Assembly: GCF_014764405.1 (NCBI RefSeq)
Contig: NZ_CP061725.1
Coordinates: forward strand, 1,550,001 to 1,614,000
Origin: Micromonospora craniellae
GTDB taxonomy: Bacteria; Actinomycetota; Actinomycetes; Mycobacteriales; Micromonosporaceae
DNA: 64,000 nucleotides
Reading direction: 5' to 3'
Shown here piece by piece: positions 46,307-55,380 of this stretch (positions are counted from its first letter, which is position 1; each line of letters begins with the position of its first letter). Position numbers and translations under genes: made by a program. The notes beneath the pieces are model-generated. The model saw only the letters and a list, made by a program, of their open reading frames with translations, was not told the DNA's origin and searched no databases.

Positions 46307-47712
46307 GGACGGTCGCGCGGGTGGACGGGTTGAGCGTCACCGCACCGGACGGCACCCGTATCCTGGACGCCGTCGACCTGGAACTGGCCCCGGGGCGGGT
46401 CACCGGCCTTGTCGGCCCGTCCGGGTCCGGGAAGACCACGCTCGCGCTCGGACTGCTCGGACACCTCGGCCGCGGCCTGCGCCGCACGGCGGGCACCGTC
46501 CAGGTGGCCGGCCACGACCCGTTCCGCCCGGCCGGACGGCGACGGCTGCGCGGCCGGGCGGTCGGCTACGTCCCGCAGGATCCGGCCAGTGCCCTGGATC
46601 CCCGCCGTCGCGTCGCGGCGCTACTGCGTACCGCGGCCCGGATCGCCTGGCCGCAGGACGACCGTACGGGCCGTGCCGAGCGGGTCGAGGTGGCCGCACG
46701 CGATGCCGCCCTCGACCCGCGCCTGCTGCACCGCTATCCGGCACAACTGTCCGGCGGCCAGGCCCAGCGCGCGGTACTGGCATGGACGCTTGTCACCCGG
46801 CCGACGCTGGTCCTGCTCGACGAACCCACCAGCGGGCTGGATCCCGGGACCGCGCTGCGGATCAGCCGGCAGTTCACCGGGCTGCCCTGGCGACCAGCGG
46901 TCCTGCTGATCAGCCACGACCTCGCCCTGGTCGACCGGATCGCCGACGAGACGCTGATGATGGATCGGGGCCGGATCTCCCCCGCACCGCCCCGCACCGC
47001 CGCGCCACCCGCACCCGCCACGCAGTGCCCGGTACCGTCCGAAGACCGTAAGACGGCGGTGACTGTCGACGGAGTCACGGTTCGGTACGGCTCGACCCGA
47101 ATCCTCGACGGTGCCCGCGCCGACATCGGGGTCGGCGAACTTCTCGGCATCCGTGGGGTGTCAGGCAGCGGAAAGACCTCGCTGGCGCGGGCATTGTGCG
47201 GGCTGGCCCCGCCGGATGCCGGGCGGCTGCTGGTGCACGGCTCGCCCATCAGCTGGGACGCGGCCACTCGCGTACGCGCCGGCCAGCCGTACCTCGCCTA
47301 CGTCGGTCAGGACGCCCGGTCAGCGCTCAACCCGCACGAGACCGTCCGGCACGCGCTGACACGGGCGCTCGCCGTGGCCGCCCGCCGCGGCCGGGCCCCG
47401 GCCTGGACGCTGGACGAGATCGCCGACCGGTTCGCGCTCCCCGCCGAACTGTTCGGCCGGACGCCCGACCGGCTCAGCGGCGGCCAACGCCACCGCGTCG
47501 CCCTCGCCCGCGCCGTCGCCGCCGCACCTGCGATGCTCGTGTGCGACGAGTCAACGGCGTCGCTCGACCACGACACCCAGGCCCATGTCCTGGACACCCT
47601 CGACGCCCTACGACACCGCGACGGCACCCCGATCGTGCTGGTCACCCACTCCGACCGCGTCGCCGCCCGTGTCGACCGTGTCCTCAACCTCTCCGAAGGG
47701 CAGCTCCGATGA
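46303..47712 (+). CDS. Fused dual ABC ATPase (DppD-DppF type)
   Basis: This 469-aa protein joins two ATPase domains. The first has Walker A GPSGSGKTT (about residues 38-46), signature LSGGQAQRA and Walker B LVLLDEP. The second has GVSGSGKTS, LSGGQRHRV and LVCDEST. The linker near residues 225-245 is Pro/Ala-rich. It powers the two permeases upstream and ends the operon. Confidence 0.93.
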   Translation: MRTVARVDGLSVTAPDGTRILDAVDLELAPGRVTGLVGPSGSGKTTLALGLLGHLGRGLRRTAGTVQVAGHDPFRPAGRRRLRGRAVGYVPQDPASALDPRRRVAALLRTAARIAWPQDDRTGRAERVEVAARDAALDPRLLHRYPAQLSGGQAQRAVLAWTLVTRPTLVLLDEPTSGLDPGTALRISRQFTGLPWRPAVLLISHDLALVDRIADETLMMDRGRISPAPPRTAAPPAPATQCPVPSEDRKTAVTVDGVTVRYGSTRILDGARADIGVGELLGIRGVSGSGKTSLARALCGLAPPDAGRLLVHGSPISWDAATRVRAGQPYLAYVGQDARSALNPHETVRHALTRALAVAARRGRAPAWTLDEIADRFALPAELFGRTPDRLSGGQRHRVALARAVAAAPAMLVCDESTASLDHDTQAHVLDTLDALRHRDGTPIVLVTHSDRVAARVDRVLNLSEGQLR

Positions 47713-47920
47713 TCCTGCTCCGACCCGTTCTGCAGGTCGCCCCACGCCGCGACGGAGACGACCCGGAAACTCGCCGCGACCACGCGCAACCCGATGGTGC
47801 CGCCGCGCACCTTCTCCGAGAAGCGGTGTTCGGAGTTCGTCGCCGTTGTCCGACGCGGCACCGCGCCGCAGGACCATCGGCGGTGACCTCGACCACGCCG
47901 CCGTCGCCCCGCTGGATCGA

Positions 47921-49047
47921 CCTGCGTTCCGCAAGATCATGTTTCTATAGGGGCATGGAATCGGGGTATGAGCTGGGCAAACGCGGGTCGGTCCGGTGAC
48001 GTGGCGTGTCACTGGGCCGGGGTGTTGGTGCTGGTCAGGGGGTTGCGGATGTCGCGTGGATGACGCGGGGCGGCTCGGTGATCTTCAGCTTGGCGAACAG
48101 GGCCTTCTGGGGTTGGGACAGCTCGGTACGCTGGCGGAAGGTGCCGGCGTCACGTTGGGTGGCTTCGGGGTTGAGGCAGATCACGAACCGGTCGTCGGCG
48201 TCGATGTTGACTTCCTTGACCTGCAGGTTGTCGGCGACGATGGCGTAGCGGCCCTGTCGGGCCAGGGCGGCGCCGGCCTCGGCGGTGTCGGCGCAGCTTC
48301 TCGCCGAGGATGTAGCCGCCGGCGCCCTGCTGCAGGAAGCGTCTGTTCTCGGCGGAGGCGAAGCCGCGGTCGGCGACCCACACGACGCGGGCGAAATTCC
48401 ACTCCCGCATGTCGGTCTTGACCTGGCGGATCAGCGCCGAGTCACCCGTGTTGCCCGGCCAGCACCACACCCGCACGGGGATGCCGGTGCGGGTGACGGC
48501 CATACCGACCACGACCCGGGGCAGGTCGTCGCGGTGGTCGTTGCTGCTTGACCGCCGTCGGGTCGTCTTCGGCCACGGCCTTGCCCAAGGCGTCGCGCCA
48601 GAGCAGTTCATCTACCTCGTCCAACTCGAAGTACGTCGACGTCGTATCGAAGAAGAGAAGATCCACTTCAAGGTTCAGCAGGTCGGCGATGTGGTCGTAG
48701 ACCGCCCGGGTCAGCGCCGGTTCGACGCCGACCAGCTCGTCCATCGCCCGATAGCAGGCATCGTCGGTGAGCGTGTCGAGGCCCGGCACCGCCACATCGT
48801 GGCAGACCCAGTGCGCGGCGGCCAGCTTGCTCGACGGCGCCAAGGCGCGGCCCGCCACCAGGGCGAAAAGCACACGTTCCACGTCGGCTTCCCGCCAGCG
48901 GGTGCCCACCAACCCGGTGAGATCTTGTCGTTGCCCAACTGCCGCCACAGCCCGTCCAGCAGCCACACCCCGCCCAGCGGCCTAGACTCCACAAACGACA
49001 GCCCCGCCGGCGCCACCGTGGCCAGGGCATCGGTCGGCTCCAGCAGC
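47921..49047 (-). mobile_element. Decayed relative of the IS1634-type element
   Basis: It begins with the same terminal sequence as the intact copies (CCTGCGTTCCGCA). It carries a diverged transposase on the minus strand with several frameshifts (readable blocks include VDLLFFDTTSTYFELDE and VVGMAVTRTGIPVRVW). A block between the C-terminal tail and the RFVICxNPEA segment is deleted, and the N-terminal 70 or so codons are missing. The right end is cut off at about 49047, where a recombinase fragment begins. Confidence 0.85.
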
Positions 49048-49048
49048 C

Positions 49049-49273
49049 AGCGGCACCGCCACCGAACGCAAAGCCGCCATCGAGACCCTCATCGCCGAAG
49101 TTCAACTCACCGACCAGGGAGTCGTACCCGTGTTCAAGATCCCCACCGACACGACAATGCCCCCGCCCGAAACGGACGGGGGCATATCAGGAGTACCACC
49201 GGTTCGCACAATGGTGCGGTCGGTGGAGCCGAGGGGACTCGAACCCCTGACCCCCACACTGCCAGTATCGTAA
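49049..49273 (+). pseudogene. C-terminal remnant of a serine recombinase/integrase
   Basis: Seventy-four codons without a start read ATERKAAIETLIAEVQL and VVPVFKIPT, typical of the end of large actinobacterial serine recombinases. The last part (VEPRGLEPLTPTLP) is translation of a tRNA-like sequence. This is what remains where an integrated element met its attachment site. Family assignment is from memory of such C-termini. Confidence 0.55.
49224..49263 (-). other. tRNA 3'-end fragment (attachment-site scar)
   Basis: Read on the minus strand, it has a perfect 5-bp T-stem AGGGG/CCCCT with loop TTCGAGT, followed by CGGCTCCA as the 3' acceptor strand. No D-arm, anticodon stem or 5' acceptor strand GGAGCCG is found next to it. 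It is therefore a partial copy of a tRNA (or tmRNA) end, as left by site-specific integration. The identity is not determined. Confidence 0.6.
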
Positions 49274-49301
49274 CGATTCTGTCACGCCATGCCGCCGGAT
49301 G

Positions 49302-51290
49302 CCTGCGTTCCGCAGCTCGGCGTCGATATAGGCGGCGGATCTGGGCTGTGAGCTGGGCAAACAGCGGTGGGCCCGGTGACGGGGCGTGTCACTAGGCGGC
49401 TGTGTTGTCGCAGGTCAGGCGGTTGCGGGTGTGGCGTCGAAGATCCGGGGCGGCTCGGCGATCTTCAGCTTGGTGAGCAGGGCCTTCTGGGGTTGGGACA
49501 GCTCGGTGCGCTGGGCGAACGTGCCGGCGGGGCCGGTGAACACGCCCAGGTGCAGCCGGTCGATCTCGGTGCGGATCGCGGTCCAGGTGCGGCCGGTCTC
49601 GGTCTCGGCGACCCGGATCAGCAGCAGGGCCAGCCAGCAGAGCAGGATGTGAGCGCGGATGCGGTCCTCGCGGCGGTGGAACACCGGGCGCAGGTCGAGG
49701 GTGGTCTTCATGTCGCGCCAGCCGCGTTCGACTTCGAGGAGCTGCTTGTAGCCCAGGGCGATGTCCTCGGCCGACAGTGTCGGGTCGGAGCAGCGCAGCA
49801 GGTACTTGCCGTCCAGGCGCTGTTCGGCCTTGACCTTGGCCTGGTCGAGGCGCAGCAGGCCCTTGGGGGTGACGCGCAGGAACCGGTTCAGGCCGGGCTT
49901 GGTGGAGATCACGCCGCGTAGCTCGGCGCGTTTGGTGGCCGGCAGCCGGTCGGTGTCGTCGATCAGGTCCGTGAGCTGGGCGATCAGCCGTTGGCGGACA
50001 GCGGCGTCCCGGTCGGCGGCCTCGGGGTTGTAGCAGATGACGAACCGGTCGTCGGTGTCGATGTTGACTTCCTTGACCTGCAGGTTCTCCGCGACGGTGG
50101 CGTAGCGGCCCTGCCGGGCGAGCGCAGCGTCGGCTTCGCTGGTGCCGGCACGCAGCTTCTCACCCAGGATGTAGTGCCCGCCGCCCTGTTGCAGGAAGCG
50201 GCGGTTCTCGGCGGAGGCGAAGCCGCGGTCGGCGACCCAGACGACGCGAGCCAGGCTCCACTCGCGCATGTCGGTCTTGACCTGCCGGATCAGGGCGGAG
50301 TCGCTGGTGTTGCCGGGCCAGCACCACACCCGCACGGGAATGCCGGTGCGGGTGACGGCCATCCCGACCACGACCTGGGGCAGGTCGTCGCGGGAGTCCT
50401 TGCTCTTGCCATGGGTGCGGAACCCTGCCTGCTTGACCGCCGCCGGATCGTCCTCGGCCACGACCCGGCCCTGCTGGTCACGCCACAGCGGTTCGTCGGC
50501 CTCATCGAGTTCGAAGTAGGTGCTGGTGGTGTCGAAGAACAACAGGTCGACCTCAAGGTTGAGCAGGTCGGCGATCTGGTCGTAGACCCCGCGGGTCAAC
50601 GCGGGCTCGACCTCGATCAACTGGTCCATCGCCCGGTAGCAGGTGTCGTCGGTGACGTGCGGCAGGTCGGGCAGGTACACGTCCTGGCAGACCCAGTCGG
50701 CGGCGGCCAGCTTGCTCGACGGGGCCAGGGCCCGGTTGGCGACCAGCGCGAACAGCACCCGTTCGACGTCGACCTCCCGGCGGGACGAGCCGACCAGCGG
50801 CCGCAGGACGGTGTCGATGCGCAGCCGGCGCCACAACCCGTCGAGCAGCCACGCCCCGCCCAGCGAACGGGACTCCACAAACGACAGGCCGGCCGGCGCG
50901 GCCGCGGCCAGGGCGTCGGCCGGGGCGAGCAACCGCGACAACGCGTCGACCAAGCGGCGGATACCGGCCACGTCGAGCTGGTCTTCGCGGCCGAACGAGT
51001 ACAACACCCGGGTCTTGGACGCCTTCGCGGCCGGGTCCCACTCGTTGTGAGCCAGTTGCAGGTAGCGGATCGTCTGCCCGTCGCGGGTCTTGCGGGTCGA
51101 CGCTTTCACGTACACGAGGCACGACCGTACACCGACTATGAGACCAGCAACAGATCAGCAGCTCAACAAAGTTATCCACAGGCAGGCGTGTCACTAGGCG
51201 TTTTCGCCGTTCCCGCCAGGCCGCAACGCCCTGAACTGCACCTTCACACCGCGACGCCGACTATATCGACGCTGAGCTGCGGAACGCAGG
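49302..51290 (-). mobile_element. IS1634-type insertion sequence, copy 1
   Basis: The element is 1989 bp. The ends are inverted repeats beginning CCTGCGTTCCGCAGCTC (17 exact bases, then partial), flanked by the 5-bp target duplication GGATG at 49297-49301 and 51291-51295. One transposase gene fills it. It appears identical to copy 2. Confidence 0.95.
49415..51115 (-). CDS. IS1634-family transposase (copy 1)
   Basis: This 566-aa DDE transposase of the IS4 superfamily has FFDTTSTYFE (first Asp), VVWVADRGFASAEN (second Asp) and a YxxxxxxE-type region KQLLEVERGWRDMKT (Glu). It mediates cut-and-paste movement of the element. Its protein is the same as that of copy 2. Confidence 0.94.
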   Translation of the reverse strand: MYVKASTRKTRDGQTIRYLQLAHNEWDPAAKASKTRVLYSFGREDQLDVAGIRRLVDALSRLLAPADALAAAAPAGLSFVESRSLGGAWLLDGLWRRLRIDTVLRPLVGSSRREVDVERVLFALVANRALAPSSKLAAADWVCQDVYLPDLPHVTDDTCYRAMDQLIEVEPALTRGVYDQIADLLNLEVDLLFFDTTSTYFELDEADEPLWRDQQGRVVAEDDPAAVKQAGFRTHGKSKDSRDDLPQVVVGMAVTRTGIPVRVWCWPGNTSDSALIRQVKTDMREWSLARVVWVADRGFASAENRRFLQQGGGHYILGEKLRAGTSEADAALARQGRYATVAENLQVKEVNIDTDDRFVICYNPEAADRDAAVRQRLIAQLTDLIDDTDRLPATKRAELRGVISTKPGLNRFLRVTPKGLLRLDQAKVKAEQRLDGKYLLRCSDPTLSAEDIALGYKQLLEVERGWRDMKTTLDLRPVFHRREDRIRAHILLCWLALLLIRVAETETGRTWTAIRTEIDRLHLGVFTGPAGTFAQRTELSQPQKALLTKLKIAEPPRIFDATPATA

Positions 51291-51295
51291 GGATG

Positions 51296-51580
51296 CCGAC
51301 AGGTGCTTTGAGCAGGAAATACCCCTCTCAGGTAACTGACATCTCCTACCGCCGGATATCGCGCAATGATGGTCATTTGATCTTGTACGGTGACCACCGG
51401 TGTGACCACGATCAGTGTGGGAGGCTCCCTGCTACCCCATCCAGGCCGTTGCCGAACGGCCGATGGCAATAGACCGGCTTCGCGATTGCCAACGACAGCG
51501 AGCAGTTCACCGCGCTCGCCAGTTACGGCGATCCGACCAGCTGGCTCAGCAGGACCGGCGTGACCGCCGCAGAACTAAGA
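51296..51580. other. Gap downstream of jetD
   Basis: No intact gene is recognised between the IS target duplication and the jetD stop. A plus-strand open frame without a start (51473-51661), reading IANDSEQFTALASYGDPTSW and overlapping the jetD end, could be the tail of a lost gene, but I cannot name a family. Confidence 0.3.
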
Positions 51581-52789
51581 TCAACTATCGACCTGGCGAT
51601 CTCCTCGACGGAGTGCTCGCTCGACCATGCCAAACCGGATGCGTTCCTGCTCCAGACGTAGCGCCGGGGCGTACCGATCAGCGAGAAGGTCGGCGTAAAG
51701 GTCGGCCTCGTCCGGGTGCAGATGGGGCAGCTCAGCCCGGTTCGGGCTCGGCTCCCGGCCCCAGTGGTCACGGTGGGCGAGCAGCGTCGCCCGGTCCATC
51801 AGGATCGACCGGGCGTGCGGAAAGCTCTGGCGGAGCCGGTCCAGGATGGCGAAGCCGTGCGTGTCCATGTCGCCCCAGTAGATCAGCTCACGGGATTTTA
51901 GCCAGTTCAGCGGCGCCAGCCCGGACAGCGCGTACCCGCCGCCAAGGACCGCGACGGCATCGTCCACCTGCGGCAGCGCCAGATAGGTGATCTCGTTTTC
52001 CACCACGATGACCCGCGATGCCTCGGCCGGAGTCGCCGCCAGCTCCTCCACCCGTACCGTCACCTCCCGGTACGGCCCGGGCGTCGGCGGCCTTCGTCCC
52101 AGCGCCCGCAGCCGGACGTACATCGGCTTCGTTCGGAAGCCGTATCGCTGCGCGAACCGGCTCGGCGTGTGTGCCTGGTCGATCCGGCTCGGCTCAAGCT
52201 GACAGTCGAGCAGTCCGGCGAGCACTCCACGGTGCTGCTCGATGAACTTGGTGTCGACGCCCGGCACATCGATGTGGCGCAGATACGTCTCCGGCTGCCC
52301 GTGGCGGTAGATCCAGAGCACTGTGTCGACCAGCCTGCTCCAGCGCTCCGCCTGCCCGAGCACCTGCATGGGATGGGCCACCACCCAGTTCAGTAATGCC
52401 GGTGCGCTCGCCTGAGTGACCTCCAGCAGTCGTTCATACGTCGCCACCTGTGCACCGACGCGCAGCAGTGCCCAGAGTTGCGGTGCAGTGTCGATCACCG
52501 CTCGGGCGGGCACACGGTTGGTCCCGATCACTCGGCCGCCGACCGTACGGTGCTCAAGCCGTACGAGATCCCCGTTGACCTTCTTCCATCGACCAATCCA
52601 GTCCTGAGCCGGACCGAAGTGGCCCGCGAGTTCGGCTGCGGTCGGAGCGCGCACCGGCACCACGACCGGCTCCCACGGCGTGCCCCGTCCCAGCGCGGTG
52701 AGAAACTCCCCCGCCTCCCACCGACGACGCAGCCGCTCTACCAGATCGTCGGGCCCGGTCCACCGTGGTATCCGCCCGGCAGTGCCCAT
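51581..52789 (-). CDS. jetD: Wadjet protein JetD (TOPRIM nuclease subunit)
   Basis: This 402-aa protein has an N-terminal DUF3322-like arm-binding part and a C-terminal TOPRIM-type part. VVENEITYLA supplies the first acidic residue and YWGDMDTHG (near residues 303-311) the DxD motif. In Wadjet systems JetD nicks or cleaves circular plasmid DNA after JetABC has extruded it. The ATG lies one base after the jetC stop. The gene itself is intact. Confidence 0.92.
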   Translation of the reverse strand: MGTAGRIPRWTGPDDLVERLRRRWEAGEFLTALGRGTPWEPVVVPVRAPTAAELAGHFGPAQDWIGRWKKVNGDLVRLEHRTVGGRVIGTNRVPARAVIDTAPQLWALLRVGAQVATYERLLEVTQASAPALLNWVVAHPMQVLGQAERWSRLVDTVLWIYRHGQPETYLRHIDVPGVDTKFIEQHRGVLAGLLDCQLEPSRIDQAHTPSRFAQRYGFRTKPMYVRLRALGRRPPTPGPYREVTVRVEELAATPAEASRVIVVENEITYLALPQVDDAVAVLGGGYALSGLAPLNWLKSRELIYWGDMDTHGFAILDRLRQSFPHARSILMDRATLLAHRDHWGREPSPNRAELPHLHPDEADLYADLLADRYAPALRLEQERIRFGMVERALRRGDRQVDS

Positions 52790-53717
52790 GTCAGACCTCG
52801 GACGCGGGCGACGCGTTCGATTCGTGTGCCTGCCGCCGCTCGTGGTACTCCTCGATGGTCAGGCTCTGCAGCCGCGAGTAGTTGCCGTTCGGGTTGTCCA
52901 CGAATCCGACTGCCGCCACGTACGGCTCGATGACGTGGATCTTCTGCAACGGGGTCACGATCAGCAGTTGCAGGCCGATGCGCTGGAACAGGGCGAGCGC
53001 GAATTGGGTCGACGTCTCGGAGCCGCGCCCGAACGCCTCGTCGATCACCACGAACCGGAACGTGTTCGCGTCACTGGCCGGAGAGTCGAGCTTGAACTGG
53101 TAGGCCAGTGACGCGGCCAGGATGGTGTAGGCCAGCTTCTCTTTCTGCCCGCCGGACTTGCCGCCCGAGTCGGTGTACGTCTCGTGCTCGGCGTCGTCCT
53201 CCCGCCACCGCTCGGAAGCGGAGAAGACGAACCAGTTACGCACGTCGGTGACCCGCCGTGCCCAGGTCCGGTCGATGTCGGTGAAGCCTTCCCGGCCCTG
53301 GAACCGCTCGATGATCCGCTTGACCTGGAGAAACTTCTGTTCCGAGTACTGGTCCGAATCGTCGCCGCCGAGTGAGTTGTCGGTGCAGGCCCGTAGGTCG
53401 CCGATGAAGTCTCGAATCTCCACGTTCGGCGACGGATTGCCGTCCAGCCGAATGTACCGGCCCGGGTTGTAGTCGATGCCGACCAGCGACTGGTTGATCG
53501 TCGCGATCCGCTCTCGGATCAGCGCCGTCTGCTTGTTCAACTGCGAGTGGAAGCTCGCGATGTCCCGGATCGTGTTCGTGTTCAGGTAGTTCTTGAACTC
53601 CGCCTCGAACCGGGGCAGGTCGTCGCGGATCAGTCGGTCCCGCATCACCCGGTACTCCCCCGCGGACTGGATGGAGTTATCCAGCTCGGCGGCCTCCAAC
53701 GGGTAACGGCGCCGAAA

Positions 53718-55380
53718 GTAAGCATTCAGGGCCACTCCATGACGTAGCCGTTGGTGGCAGTGTGTGATGGGTGGTGGCGGTCGTTGCTCGTGGTGGGTTA
53801 GCCGGGTGCCCAGGCGGGTGGTGTCCAGGGTCGGCCGAGGATGGCGTCGCGGATGGCGGTCATGACATCCGCGCCGTGTTTGGTCACTGTGGAGACGTAA
53901 CCGCGGATGGCGTAGCGGTGTTCGGTGACCTTCTCGCTGGTGAGCCGTCCGGAGATCTTCTGCTGGGTCTTCGCGGGCCGTAGGTCGCGTTCGGCCTGGT
54001 TCGACGTGGGTGGGATGCGCAGGTCGGTGGTGAATCGCAGGATGTCGGCTTCTCGGTCGTGGAGGTCTTCCAGCAGTGCCCGGTGTTTCGGCTGTTTACG
54101 GCCGTCCACCCGGGCGACCTCCTTGAGCCCGATCCGCACGCCGTGCCGGTAGGCGTCGATCAGCGGGCCGGCGATGTGTTCGCCGATCGCGGGCAGGTTC
54201 TGTGCGCGGGCGAGGTTCGCGGCGTGGACGAGTCCCTGTAGCGCCTGGCGGATCTGGATCGGCCAGTGCGCGTCGGGGTAGGTCTCGGCGGCGTCCTGAC
54301 AGTCGCGGATCAGGTGGGCTACGCAGAGTTGGTGGACCAGGTGGGCGAAGATCTTCGCGTCGTAGTTCTGGTAACGGTCGTGCACGACCACCCCGGTCAG
54401 GTCCGGCAGGACGAACACCTTGAACGTGTCGAGGCTGCGGTCACCGAGCAGGTACCAGGTGTAGAGGCGGGTGCAGGCGACCAGAAGGTACTTCTTGACC
54501 TTGCGGGCACCGACCCGGATCGGGGTCTCGTCGCAGGAGACCACATGCGCGAGGGCGATCAGCGTGCGGATGATCCGGTTCGACTCGGCCACCCCCGCCG
54601 CGGCCCGGCCGATCAACGCGTGGACGAACCCGTCCGACGGACGCGAGCCGGTCAACGCGGCGACCAGGTCAGCGCACCGGGCCACCGGAATCGCGTGCAC
54701 CACCATCAGATAGACGCACCACGCCTGAAGATTCGGCCCGTACGAGACGCCTGCGTCCGGCACCCCCTCGGGGCGGGCCGCCACGTGCATCGCCCCGCAC
54801 CCGCAGCGCACCGCGTGCCGATCATGCTGGGTGACCGTCGCCGTCATCGCCGGCACATCGACCTGCTGATGCGAGGCGTAAACCCCCAGATCAGCCGCCG
54901 ATGCCAGATCCGATCCGCATCCACACGGCCCGCCCGGAAAATGATCCACAATGCCGTCCGGAAACGGTGACCAGGACAGCTGCGCACCCGGCGCACCCCG
55001 CTGCTTACCCCGCGACCGCTTACCAGCACCGGCTGCCGGCACCGGCGTGGACACCTCCGCCGGCGGCGTCCGTCCCGGATCATCATCCTTCGACGGCGGC
55101 ATCCCCGAGTTCCCACTGTTACGCGACACCAGGCGTTCCAACCGCGCGACCCGATCAGTCAACTCCCGGTTCGCCTGGGTCAACTGTTCCACCTGAACGA
55201 TCAGCCGTCGCGTGAGTCCGATCAACTCCTCGCGCGACAACTCCTCCAAGCCCGGCACCCACCGATCACAACACATCGATCGCACCCGGCCGCGCATCGA
55301 CACACCGTCAAGATCGACCCAGCCCGTCAATCACAGACAGCCACTCACGGCCACCACCCGGAGTGGCCCTGAATGTTTAC
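53718..55380 (-). mobile_element. IS66-family insertion sequence
   Basis: The element is 1663 bp. The inverted ends GTAAGCATTCAGGGCCACTC and GTAAACATTCAGGGCCACTC differ at one base; GTAA ends are typical of IS66. The 8-bp target duplication CGCCGAAA is at 53710-53717 and 55381-55388. It carries only the large transposase gene, without the accessory TnpA/TnpB genes. Confidence 0.95.
53798..55330 (-). CDS. IS66-family transposase
   Basis: This 510-aa transposase has an N-terminal leucine-zipper-like helix (LTRRLIVQVEQLTQANREL), the conserved SRNSGNSGMPPSKDD segment and a Cys zinc-binding domain (GPCGCGSD, RCGCGAMH). The DDE core is CDETPI, VVHDRYQNYD and NQAERDLRP. It inserted into jetC in the same orientation. 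Confidence 0.95.
   Translation of the reverse strand: MTGWVDLDGVSMRGRVRSMCCDRWVPGLEELSREELIGLTRRLIVQVEQLTQANRELTDRVARLERLVSRNSGNSGMPPSKDDDPGRTPPAEVSTPVPAAGAGKRSRGKQRGAPGAQLSWSPFPDGIVDHFPGGPCGCGSDLASAADLGVYASHQQVDVPAMTATVTQHDRHAVRCGCGAMHVAARPEGVPDAGVSYGPNLQAWCVYLMVVHAIPVARCADLVAALTGSRPSDGFVHALIGRAAAGVAESNRIIRTLIALAHVVSCDETPIRVGARKVKKYLLVACTRLYTWYLLGDRSLDTFKVFVLPDLTGVVVHDRYQNYDAKIFAHLVHQLCVAHLIRDCQDAAETYPDAHWPIQIRQALQGLVHAANLARAQNLPAIGEHIAGPLIDAYRHGVRIGLKEVARVDGRKQPKHRALLEDLHDREADILRFTTDLRIPPTSNQAERDLRPAKTQQKISGRLTSEKVTEHRYAIRGYVSTVTKHGADVMTAIRDAILGRPWTPPAWAPG

Noticed and set aside
47709..47920. Small ORF after the fused ABC ATPase (MILLRPVLQVAP...)
   Set aside because: The ATGA overlap is tempting, but the frame becomes Arg/Pro-rich and runs into the IS remnant; no domain is seen.
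49224..49263. Intact tRNA gene
   Set aside because: Only the T-arm and 3' acceptor strand are present; no matching 5' half is seen on either side.
49991..51472. 493-aa plus-strand ORF over IS copy 1 (and its counterpart over copy 2)
   Set aside because: Antisense to the transposase; it repeats exactly with the IS and runs through its end into unrelated flanks.
51473..51661. Open frame opposite the jetD end as a gene tail
   Set aside because: It looks protein-like but has no start, no family, and overlaps jetD; kept only as a note.
53798..55330. Plus-strand ORFs antisense to the IS66 transposase (e.g. 54266-54970)
   Set aside because: They are mirror frames of a clear transposase with full DDE motifs.
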